Shown here piece after piece: positions 37,239 through 49,200 of a DNA stretch of 64,000 nt. The stretch lies in NCBI GenBank assembly GCA_032173965.1, contig CM063287.1, positions 5,523,859-5,587,858 of the forward strand, read 5' to 3'. The notes under the pieces were generated by a model. That model had not been told where the DNA came from. It saw only the letters and a list, made by a program, of their open reading frames with translations, and made no database searches. Source of the stretch: Sitta carolinensis. Its lineage: Eukaryota > Chordata > Aves > Passeriformes > Sittidae. The position numbers and the translations under genes are program-made. Each line of letters starts with the position of its first letter. The first letter of the stretch is position 1.

Positions 37239-40200
37239 GTAAGTACTGGATTCAAGGAGTCTGCTTTGTGGTACAGCATCGTGGGATTATAAGCACCCTG
37301 CTCAGGTGCTGTTTAGTGATTCACGCATCCTGCTAAAAAGCAGACAGTGCTCACAGAGTAGGAGAGCAGCTGAAGTAGGGAGTAGACTGAATTAGTGTCT
37401 GGGCTTGAAAATGTATTGGGAAAAGTAACAGAAAGATCCCAACTTGGAGCAAAAGCTGAAGCTGAAAACTGCAGATGGTTTTCTTGTCTGTACGATAATG
37501 TCAAACCCAAAAAAAGGGAGTTTTCACACTCTGTTGTCTCTTTAGCACAAAGTGAAAATTATGTACTGGAAAATGGAGCCTGTGTCTGGAGAAAGCAGCT
37601 CTGACTGTGCCTATACAATACAGGGCTCTGTGGAAGTTGGGCTTGACTCTTTTGCAGAGGTCTCTGAAGCCTTGAGCTCTGAAGCCTTGTTTGCTGTGAA
37701 GGGAAGGAAAAAGAGCAGTGGGATATGTCCTCAGTAGGTTTTATCTATTAGCAGATGCCTGATAATGCCATTCAGAGTGAATTGTGCTAGGAATCTCTTC
37801 TAAAATCCAGAAGTTTCATCTCTGAGGGTAACAGAACAGCCCATGCTGGTTGTGAGGGCAGTGCCAGAGCTCACAATGGCTACAGCTGGATTTCACAAGG
37901 CATGGTGCAGAAGAAGAACAGGATGTTCTGGTAGCTACAGTCATATGTGTCTTGAAGCAAAAGGGCTGGTAGATGCAGTAACCTGAGTGTCTGGTTCTGA
38001 AAAGACAGCATCATCTTGGAAGAACACACGTGTGTTTGCTGTCTTCTGTAGCTGTTCATCATGGTTCTGGTTTCTCTCCTCTTTTTTAGCTGCACAGAGG
38101 TGAGGCAAAGATGATAAAAGGTGCACTTCATATAGAAATTTAACAGCGTATATATTAGCATGTACCTCTCTTTACAGGAGATTTGAGGTAATGTATGAGT
38201 ACAACCTGTCCTCTCACTTTTTAGGAGAGCCTCAGACCTGTGTCTGGTTGGACGAGGGTTAGACTGTGCTGTACCTTTCCACGTTTGTAAAGTGGACACA
38301 GATGGTATGTTCTAGCAGGATGAATGATTTGACAGTGTACCTCAGTTACTGGAGGTGCTGGGTTCAGTCTGGGAGAATTGTCTGAGATGCCTTGCTGCTA
38401 AGGTGTCTGCATGCTGGTGTGAGGGCAGAGAGGTGAAGCACCAGGCAGTACCAGAATAGCATCCTGGGGGCCTGAATCCACTGTAACTCTTTATGTGGAA
38501 CCTCAGTGAGAGTCACCTGTTCCATAGTCTTCTGAAATACTTTATCTTCAGGTGCCTAAAGTGAAAGCCTAGGAGCCTGAAGTACCTACTTTTGACAAGA
38601 AAATTTCTTTCGTTTGTGGGAAGTTTCCTGAAAGGACTTCAGAAGCTATTCTGCAATGAACTTTGGATTCTGCCCTGGGTGGTGGTATCCCTTGTGGAGT
38701 GTTCTGCTCAGTCTGTAGAGTTGTCAGTACAAGACATATTGCTGTATCAGCCCTGTGGGTGCTTTGGCCTTTGCTCTGGATCTTAGCTTTAGTCATGCAA
38801 CTCTTCTTTTGCAGGATGTTAGTATCTTTAGATCTGTCTGCTGGGTTCTTCCTGCTTTCATGCTGAAGACTGTGGGGGAGAAGGTGGCCAGGAGTATAGT
38901 GTTGGAACGACCTTTTACTGATGGAGGCACAGTGGTGGTGTGTGCTGCCAACACACTCTGGCAGTGGATGAATCTATTTCAGCAAAGCTGTGCCTTCTAC
39001 TGTTCTGCTGCTCAATCCTGTGGGAGCAGGAGAGAAATGGTACTTGCAGCAGCCTGGGTTGGAGGGCAGTGAGTTGTGTGACAACTGTACAGGTGGACAC
39101 CCCAAGTGGGGGTGCCATGTGAGCCATGGGTGTTACCCCTCTCATTCTATGTACAGAGCCATACCTGCTAAAGTCAGTTGTGCTCATGTAGCTGGGATGT
39201 CTTCTGCTGCTGTTGCTTCTTGGGGAAGCCTTCTTTAACAGGTCCTGACTAGAACACTGGCTAGAGCTGGGGACACACAGGGACTCAGAGACCCCATTAA
39301 CTTGAGGACTTTCCACAAACCTTAGCAGACCTCAGGGAAGGCCTCCAGCACTTGGATCCTCCCCTCAGACCAAATGCCTCTGTCAGGTATCTTTGAGGGG
39401 AATTTGATAGAATTTTCCTCATTTCATCATTAAGTGCCCACTGGTGGTCTCTTCTTTTGAAGAGACAACAGGACCCACTGAAAGGCTATTTTTCCATGAG
39501 GCTAACTTCAGCATACTAGTGACAGCTATGGTGGGTGTCTGTGGAACCAAGAGTGTCAAAGCCAACCTCTAAAATGACCTTTAGGCTGTTTACTCAAAGC
39601 AGGATTGGACTCGCCCCCATCTTCCTGATGAAGCCATCACTTATCAAGAAATAAGAAGAGCAAGTGGCTAGGTATGGAAATCATTGTGGGAGTGCCTAAT
39701 TGAAAACATATAGCATTGTACAGAAGTTATGCTATACACCAGTAACCTTTGCCTCTTCTGTGAAATAAGTATGTAGAAACCAGGAGAATTACCTGGTATT
39801 GAAAAAAAGTTCATTCCAACACAAATAGAAAACCTTTTCTTGGAGAGACAGCTGTGTATAACTTAAGTGTCTCCTCATGCTTCATGATTCTGTTTCTTAG
39901 ATATGTAGTCAAGTATCAGGAATCAACAATTGTCATCTCACTTAAATGAAACATTTTAGAATAGGGGTCTAAAGTAAACCAAGAGATTAAGTATACACTG
40001 AAAATTCAGTAAGCTCTTAATTTAATAGCTAGATATGTAGAAAGCTAAGTACCAAATAGAAGCCATTGAGTTCATTTTCACTCTAATTCAGAAAATCAAG
40101 TTCTTTCTTACAAAAAAGTTTCTGCATAATCATAAGACAAAAATATATTTCAATACATGCTTTAAAGAATATTGGTATTTTAATGATTTACCTCATTAAG

Positions 40201-42384
40201 CTATATTGTAGCATTTTACCATCTCAAACTAAGCTTTATTTTAGCTAATGTTCACCTGATTTAGTTATTTTCTTCTTTTAATTAATTTTTATTATTTCAT
40301 TTATATTAATTTTTATTTGGTGTCAGAATGGCAGCACCATCTAATCCCACTTTTGTATTTGCTAGAGAATGTCTAGACTGGCTAGTGTCAGGGTTTTCAT
40401 CCTGGAAGGTTTTAGTAAGATTTGTCTCCACTTGGTATATACATCATATAAGTACTGAAACCGAAAGCTTTAGATGCGAAACAACACCTAGTAATAAACT
40501 GTTTCAACTCTGTTTTTTTTAAGGGGAAAGAAATACCATCTTTTGGCAGTGTTTCCTCTCCAACCTCAGAGACTTGCTGATCTGCTGTGTAGATCTGTAC
40601 TGTGGTTGCAAAGTATCAAAACAGAACTAAGGATTTTTATATCTACTCTTCCCACCCAGCACTCACAGCTCTTTCCCCCTTCCCTGTCTGTCGGGTAGTT
40701 TCTGAAGGCGTTGAGGAGACAGGAAGGGAAGGGACACAGAATGACCATTGGACTGAGAAAAGCAGAGTAGTGCCAACAACTGAGCCTCATTTCTTTAGGA
40801 ATACCACCTGAAAATGCCTTGGTAATTAGAATGGATTGTGAATATTGCAGGGTTTCTGAGGGGGCGTGGGAGGCAAGGTAGAAGCAACTGGTTTCCATGT
40901 CAGATTAAGGAATTTGTGAGTGTTTGGGGCAAATGGTCCATTCTCTTCCTTAAACTCTGAGCTTTTTTTAAATGAGAATTATGGTTTTCTTTTTCTTGTG
41001 CTGTTGGGATACATCATGGGACCGTTTAGCAATGGCACATGTTGGACATGGAGTCCATTGCAGCTAATGGGCCATGAAGGATAATGACATCCAAACCAGA
41101 ACTCCAGTTAAGTCACTGGGATGTTCAATTTCTTATCAAATTTTGGAGTTTTCTTTGCAATTTTCTATGCAAAGCAGGCACTTGGAGTGGAAAAGGTCAT
41201 TTTGATAAAAATCCAACTTTTCACTAAAATCAGTTCTCTTCAGCACCCTGTCCCAAAATCTGTTATGTTCACAGTGTTCCAGAACAGCCTTGCCATCTGT
41301 CAGAAACATTTTTAGGTAACAAATTATTCAACCTAACTGTGCCCTGTCTTTACCACACCAGTTGTGTTGTCTTTGAACTTCCTTGGGAGAGATAAGCCTG
41401 AGGCTCACCAAAAGCAGCAGGAATCTCCAGACACTGAAGGGGAACCTCTAGAGCCAGGAAATAGAAATGTCCTGAGGACGTGGGTGTTTCTGAAGCACCA
41501 GCCATCTCCTGAGTAGGAATGTCTTTACCTACTACTGCAGAAAGTGTGTTCCAGCACGGAGGTAGTGCTGTTACAGAAAGGAGTGTATGTCTTTCTCTCC
41601 CTTTAAAATGGATCTTCTTTTGCATATTTTGTATTCTGGTAGGAGGTGGGAGGTCACACTCAGACTCTTCCTGACAAGATCCAAATTCATATTATCCACC
41701 TCCAGTTACTGCCTAAAACATATCAAAAGTTCTCAGATAAAGGATTTTTCTCTTTCAGCCATGTGTCCTGATCACCAGACTGAGGATTCAGCCCTCTTGG
41801 GGTCAAAGCCTGAATTTTTGTTTAGAGGGGAGTCGCCCTATCCAAAACCCTGTGGTTAAGGCATTTCTTGGGGAGGTGAGAGACAAGGGTTTGAGCTGAT
41901 GACTACATATCTCATACTTCTTTTCAAGAGCATGCTAATTACTAGACTGTGATATGAGAAGCATACAATGTTGCCCCTATCAAATTGGTTCCTTGGCCTG
42001 GGTTTCAAAAGCAAGGGGCCCCAGCCAAGTTTGAAGGGCCAGCAGTGCTGGGTCAGTGTGCTCACAGCTGGGCTGCCTCCAGTGCAGGCTCTCTGGCTGG
42101 ACATGAGTCCTGTCAGCTCTCCAGGCTGGGTGATATGGGAAGCAGTTAAAGGGCACGGATGGCTCTGGTGGGGGGCAGAGGAGAAGCCTTCTCCAGCCAC
42201 AGTTAGGGAACTAACGTTCTCCAAATGCTGAGTTGTACATGCAACGTGTCACTATGAGAATTGTTGAATATTTGGTTGTGAGACCACTAAAGAACTTGAT
42301 AGCCACAGCATTCACCAGTTGGTGGAACAGACTTACCCATCATTTCTGAGTTTAAGTGAATGGGACTTTACTTGTGGTTAAAGT

Positions 42385-42464
42385 TTTGGGGTGGGGTTTG
42401 TTGGGGGTTTTTTTTTGTTTTGTTTTTTTGGGGGGGTTTTTTGGTTGTTTGTTTGGTTTTTTTT
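42385..42464. repeat. G/T-only low-complexity tract
   Basis: About 80 bp composed almost only of G and T, with G-runs of 4, 4, 5 and 7 at 42388-42391, 42393-42396, 42403-42407 and 42430-42436, followed by TTTG units. Confidence 0.9.
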
Positions 42465-45400
42465 AAATACACTTCAGTCTCTTGCTGGACTGGAACTTTT
42501 AACAGTGTTATTTTGTCTCTTCAAGTCTCCTTCAAGATAAGGTTTTCTTGTATTCTGAAATGATGTGGCAGAAGGGAAAAAATAATCTTGTGACTCATTG
42601 GGAAATAAACAGAGGCATAATTGCCATCTGTGTTGCAGTCCATTTAATCTTTTCTCTCTCCAGTCACGGAAAAAAAGTTCATAAAAAAAAGTTAAGGTCT
42701 GGTTTTGTGATATTTTTGAGAGAAGCTAGCATAAAAAAATTACAGAAAAGAAAGGGAAAAAAATCCCCAATATGGGCGCTATACATTATCTTAGACAAAA
42801 TGGATTAAATTTCTGACACCCTACTCATCAAATTCTGACCTTGATTTGACCCCATTGGCTTTTTACTGTTTGATGTTCTCAAACGATTTGGTGCCACTTT
42901 TCCTTAGTAGTGCAGTTAATTTTGAGTGTTAGATAGAGATCAATAGTCATAGCTTGAAATTGGCACTTTTGGACAAAAAATATGTTGTGTGGCAGTAACA
43001 TAGATTTGATAGTAGTTCAGTTAAGAAAATGGTGTACTCTTTCATTATTGTTTTCAATGACAGTATCCAGAGTGTTACTTCATTCTCCTAGCAAGCTTCT
43101 GACAGTCTCTTGTAATATCTTATCTATCAAAGAGTTTTCATTCTTCTCCTTTCATGCTTGGCTTCTAGAGTGGAACTTTATTTAAAAGGTCCCTGAAATT
43201 AGAAAGAATGACCATGGCACTTCTGCTATCAAGCTGCTCAGTAAGAAATAAACCCCCTTACTTCTAGACTTGTGTCTGGCCTCCTGGTTGCCCACATTGA
43301 AGTCTCATTTACTGTGCTGGCTGTACGGTGGAAGCTTGACTGTCAGGAGGCAGTAAGTGGCCTGTTGCATAAGATTTAGTCTTCTCAGAGGCAGGTGGGT
43401 TTTGCATACTGCCTTCCCCACCTTTGTCCCTGTAAAAGTGCCCGTGCCTTGCTTTCAGCCCATTGCTGCAGTGCGAGGTGGGCCTCCATTCAAGATGTGC
43501 TTAGTACTCAAATGCAGCTTGGAGTATCTGGAGCATACAGCTGCTCTGGAGTGCTGGACTGGGGCTCAGGCAGTCTCTAGGGCATGAGATTTGCCAGGAC
43601 TGTGCTCCTTTCTGTGGGGTCCCATTCCAGAACACTTGGTACTGTTTAGGTGTAATGATGCTCTCCTTCAGGTTTCCATCAATGAAGGTACTGAACATTT
43701 TGGGGAGTTTTCAGTGTGCCACTAAAATCTGACCTCTCATGCAGGTGTGTCCTTCCTCCAGTATAACTTTGGATATCCTGACTAGTGTAATCCAAATTTG
43801 ACAGGCGGTTGAAAATATCTTTTTGACCAAATTCAATTAAATTATATGTGTGAGGGACGGGAAGAAAATACAGATGGGCTGAGGAGAGAGAGACACTTGG
43901 GAGAGAGATGTGATGACAGTCTCAGGTGCAGGGAAATGTTAGCCATGGCTTGTACCTTCTTCATACCAAGGAAGAGTCCAACCTTTGGACACAGATGAAT
44001 AAGGTACCTGGCTGCAGCAATCTTCTCTTCCTGGAATTATTTGATTACTTTTGACATATTTCTTAGGAAAATTGTGATCACCTCTGTTTCAATAACTACT
44101 TGAAAAGCATTCCCGTAAGTCCCCCCAAATCTTGATGAAGTAATTTGGCTGTGCCTTCTGAAGAGCTTTTTTAAATGCCAAGCACTAACAATTTCAGATC
44201 GGAAAAGTCCTTAATTTCTTCTAGGCTGCTTATTTGAGAACCAAGAGCCCAAGCAGTTTTACACAAATAATTTTTTACTACTTGGAAGCCAAGATATCCA
44301 GTTGAAAACCATCTCAACTCCTATTGACTGTTCTCACAGTCCTGATACCTGACCTTGTTGGGGAAGAGAGTGCATAATATGCAGAGCAGTGGTTTGGATG
44401 GTATGCAGGATCTTTGGGTGGTGTAAATAATTGATAATCCAAGAAAATCAACAGGTGGTTGTCCATTTACGGTTACTGAAGATCTACTCCATGTTACTAG
44501 CAATAATGTCTGTTTGGATCAAAAGAGCATTGTGAGACTTCCAAAAGGCAGAATTGTTTTATTTTGTTAAGAAACCTGTGGTGTGTCATTATCAGCCTTT
44601 CCAAGCCAGCATTCAGAAGTTAGAGTCTGAATACTAATACAGGCTGCAGGGAAAATAGAAGGGCAACAAGGGCCTGTTTCCAAAGGATTCCTGCCTCTGG
44701 AGTAAGCACCTCAGTAGACATGGCTCTGAATAGAAGCAGTTGTGGTAGGTGCACCATAATGCTTTTCATGAAGAAGTGGGGACTTCTGTCCCAGGGACAG
44801 GCATCTGCAAGTGGTTATATTTTCCTTTCTGTTTTCTTTAGAATTCAATCTCTGGAAAGTGTGTGCAGATAAAATGTGGACAAAATGTTTCTCCATGACT
44901 TTCTGTCTGTTTAGCAGAGGAGCAATGGTGTGTTGGATAAAGACTGCTGAGAAGGGATATTGTAGGTAGCCATGACTCATGCTTTACCTGACAGCACCGC
45001 TGGGGTCTGTGGATATGAAATGGCGTTAGACCTTGTACTAAAGAGCTTCACACTTTTGTTCTCTGACTCAAGTCTGGAAATGCTTTGTGTACTGCCTTCC
45101 TGACATTTATCATGTCCTGAAGTCATTTGCATACAGCATGCTTTTTCGTAGGCCTGTGTTGTTCCACTCATAAGCCCCAGCCTGCTGTTAGGAGGGCTTG
45201 GAGACGTACCAAAGCAAGGCTCTCCTCTTGTGTGACCTGAGTTTAATTGTGGCTGTTTGAGGAGATTTTCCCTGATGAGCACACAGCAAGTGTCTTGTGA
45301 TACCGACTTCTCAGATGTGGCTGGAATTCAAACATCATCTTGTAGACAGAAGCCCATGGGTGCACATCTACATAAGGGCTGAAACTTCAATTCCTTTCAA

Positions 45401-48400
45401 GGGTGTGTCTTTGTGACAGTCTCCATCTGTAATCAATAAGCTTATGATAAATCACAAATTCCTCTCCTGGAGACCAAGCATCAGTGGTGCTGACTACCAG
45501 CAATTCCCGTTAGCTTCAATAGCCACCGCAGGTGCTGAACATCCTGGTTACATCTGCTCACCTCCCAAGGGGCCACAGTGTCCAGTTGCCTTTGGGAATA
45601 TGTGCTGTTCTCATTGGCTGGGATTTGTTACTGATAGAATAAAGTTATCACACTTCTTTAAATCCCATGTAAAACCAGGAACAAAGATTTAGTGAAAACA
45701 AACCTTAATAAAACTTTGACTGCAGTTTTCACCATCCTCGGGAAGATTTTAGGTAGGCCAGCTTCTCACATCTTCTGTCTCATTGCAACCCTGAGCAGCT
45801 GCCTTCCTTTCCAGGTTCAGTTTTAAACCTAAAAGAAGGCTCAGCCTTGCCTTCCAACAGCCATTGAGAGTGTTTTGAAAAGCAGTGCCACTGTAGCTGC
45901 TCATGCTGCTCTTGTTTGTACTTTTCTTGACTGATATGTTTCAGTGCCTAAGTGCATTACTTGTGAGTTTTTCTAGAGCAGCTCCAAAGCTGTGCCAGTG
46001 GATTTGTTTAGTTTATAGCATCAGCTATTCAGACAGGTGTGTAACAACTTGATTGACTGTACTTTTAGGTGATGCCATTGATTACTAAAGCCACACATGC
46101 ACTTACAGGTAAGATATGTCTTGCTCAGTCAGAAGTGGAGCCCTTAATCTGCTCTGCATCCTGCGGTTCACCAGGAAGGCTGGATGCTCTGTGGGAGCAG
46201 AAGCAAACTCCAGAGCCCTGAAGAGATGAACTGAGGAGAGTCATCACTGGAAGACTTGACATGAGGTTTGATCACCTTGCTGAATTCTGGGGATTTTTCA
46301 GGGATGGGATCTTTGAGAAATCCCTGGCTCGCTGCTAGTTACATAAAATTTATATAAATAGTGAATTGTTTTCAGAAGGGAAGCTGACATATTGTAAAAA
46401 TATCAAATGATAATGCTATGGTAGTTGCTATACAGAATGTGCATTTGCAGCCTGGATTGTTATGTGCTTCTGGGTTTGCTAGAAATTTTAGGTACACACT
46501 TAATACAACTTTTAATGTAGACAAAATACCCAGCAATATTTAAGTAAATAATTTGGAACAGGAATTGCAAAGTCCTGTTTACTGCAAAGCAAATGGCTTA
46601 TTTGTTTTATTACCAGGGATTACACATGTGCTGCAATTGAGCTGGTTTGCTAGAGCCAGATGTAAAAACGTTATCCTTCAGATTACTCAATCCCTTGCAC
46701 ACTGTCTTACTGTGATATCTTCTGTGTATACCTGTGTTGGTGTGGCATGGTTGTACTCTTTGTTTGACTGTCCAGAAGGGAGTGCCTGAGTTTGGGGATC
46801 TGGAAAGAAGCATTTTTGTGGGCACCCAACTGGTATGTGAGGCATGAGTAAGCACAGCTATGCGGCTTTGTAGATTGAGAGCAGTATTCTGGGAAGCTCA
46901 ATGGTGCCTGTGCTGTTTTGGCTCAGCTGTTTTGGTCTTTGGCTGAGTTTGTCTAAATTCTGGTTATGGTCATGTTGAACAATGGATTGCAATAACATCC
47001 TGGGACTGATTGTAGCAATGGGGTAAAAGAATGGATTGTGATAAATGAAGGAAATACTGGACTTTGGTGCTTTTAGGAGTAATAAAATGTCTGCTTTGCA
47101 ATATGTTTAGCAGTACGTACAGAAACAATAATCTGTGGGGTTGCTTAGAGTTTTTCCAAGCTTTTATTAGGTTGTTAAAGGTAAAATCTGGGTCATCTTG
47201 AATACAGTTCAAAGTTCAGTACAGTGCCCCCAGGTAGTGTTCAGGGGCAGATGTTGTACTTGGGCACTCTCATTGCTTGTCTCCATACTGAGGGTCTTCA
47301 GAGCAAAGAGGTGGGAAGAGCCAGCAGGAAACAGCTGCTTGAAAACAAGGCTCAGAGATGGCAGGGGTGTGATGGCAAACCAGGGGCAGAGCTGGGAAGG
47401 GCCCCTGTTGGCCTGACTGCCTCTGATCGCAGAGCAGTCTGCGAGTGCCAGGAAGGATCACAACTAATAAAGTCACATTGCATTAAATGCATCCCAGAAG
47501 AAAGCAACTGCTGCTCCAAAATCCCAACAAACAAACTAACCTGAGAAAAACTCTCAGTTGCCCAGAAGTCTTGCTTATAATGGGTGTTAGCATGTGCATG
47601 TTCTCCAAACGTAGGTTACAAATATTTGGAGTTGGAATGTGTGAAATGGTGCCATGCCTCATTTCTGAGTAATGCAAACCTGGACCAGTTTGGCATGGGT
47701 ACCTCTCCCCTTGTGCCTTAATTCTAAGTAGATAGATGATAGATGTACTTTAAATGCTGCTTTTAAACTCTTTCGACCTCAGAACACTTTTTAAAAATGG
47801 AATACTGCTTCGGGTCAATTGTGGGCTGAGAATTTCTATTCTGAATTTTAACTAAAGAGCAGTTACGAAGCCCAGTTTATAAATCTCTCAGAGATGTTAG
47901 AACAGTACTACTGATCTCCAAATGATAGCCCCTTGGATATTATTGCTGAAACTTTCTGGAAGTACTGCAAACCAGGAGGGAACAATTAATCCTCGGAGTA
48001 ACCCCATTTATTCTAGCAGTTTGGCCCTGAGGGAATAGGAGCACTTGATGTCTGACAGCAGCCTCAAATGTCAGTATTTCTCCACTCGTTCATTCGCCTG
48101 CTTGCTGTGGTAGATTTCATGCCGTTATAAGCTGTTTATGTACAGCCTGATCAAAGTACTTAATGACAGGGTTAATTTCTATGTATAATGAGGAAGTCAA
48201 GACAGGAGACAGGTACTGTGTAATCGAATTTTTCATTTTGGAATTTGTTTCTCTTCATGTAGGGCTTAGCTTTGATTTTTATTACCATTAATGTCTGCAT
48301 TTACTGTTCTTTTTAGTTTCTCAGATGAGCTAAACCTACTGCAGAAATAGTGGAGGCACTGAATTGTTCCAACAGCTTGCATGATGAAAGTATGAGAATA

Positions 48401-48455
48401 AAGTAAAAAGAGTCTATAACTTCTCTGCAACAAGACCTCAAAGTGCAGTTTGGTT

Positions 48456-48466
48456 GGGGGGGGGGG
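48456..48466. repeat. Poly-G run (11 G)
   Basis: Eleven consecutive guanines after TTGGTT. Confidence 0.9.
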
Positions 48467-49099
48467 CAATAAAATTACACTCCTTGAACAGTCTGCTGAG
48501 ACATCTAATCCTCTTTTTTCTGACTCAGTAGTAGGTATAGGCACAGACATGGATGCTTAGACATCTCTGTACACAGCCAAAGAGACAAAGACTATGTTCA
48601 AATCTGGAAATCTTATAATTTATGAAATGTGTGTCTTTAGCAAGACTTTGCAGACAGAAATTAATCCCAAGAGCATCCTTTGAAAGAGCTGATATTGAAA
48701 AGGAACGGTTCTCTTTTTTCAAAAAATGGAAATGGAGCATTAGATTTGCATTTGCCCTGCTCATTTTGGTTTTCATTTTTAGATGCACTGAGTGCTGTAA
48801 ATATTTCTGGACATTCAGAAATCTAGGAGTACAGAAGTGATGGAGGCCTTACAAAACGCATGTCTCTGGAGTTCCAGAATCAAGCTGGGAGTGGCGATGA
48901 AATTAAACCTGGGCAAAACCACACTACTATACTTCATCCACTGTTTTTCTCTTTTTGTAGCACTTTGTATTTTTCAGAAAAACGGGGATTTAAAAGTCAT
49001 GCTAAATTCTGTGGACCACTGTTACACGAGTTTCCTCATGGCTGAGGTAGAAATCCTTCTTTGTGAGGAAAGTGTGCCTCTCTATTAGCACCACTTTGC

Positions 49100-49200
49100 A
49101 AGCTGTAGTTTGCAAATGCAGTGGGAGGCTTTGCTCATGCTAATTTGGGCTCAGTCATGCACCTCTTTTCCTCTTTTACATGCAAATAGCAGCTGTGTCA
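49100..49200. promoter_or_regulatory. Candidate enhancer with octamer-type motifs
   Basis: A perfect octamer ATGCAAAT lies at 49180-49187, immediately followed by the E-box CAGCTG (49190-49195). A related ATGCTAAT is at 49137-49144 and TTGCAAAT begins at about 49110. Clustered POU-type sites plus an E-box resemble neural or developmental enhancers, but conservation was not tested. Confidence 0.22.

Larger units (their letters stand above)
33700..49099. other. Gene-free AT-rich interval
   Basis: About 15 kb without a recognisable gene. The longest chance open frames are 131-139 codons and unrecognised. It contains A/T, G and GT runs (36912-36927, 42385-42464, 48456-48466), an exceptionally AT-rich block at about 40258-40321, and one exon-like segment (37110-37238). 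Confidence 0.5.
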
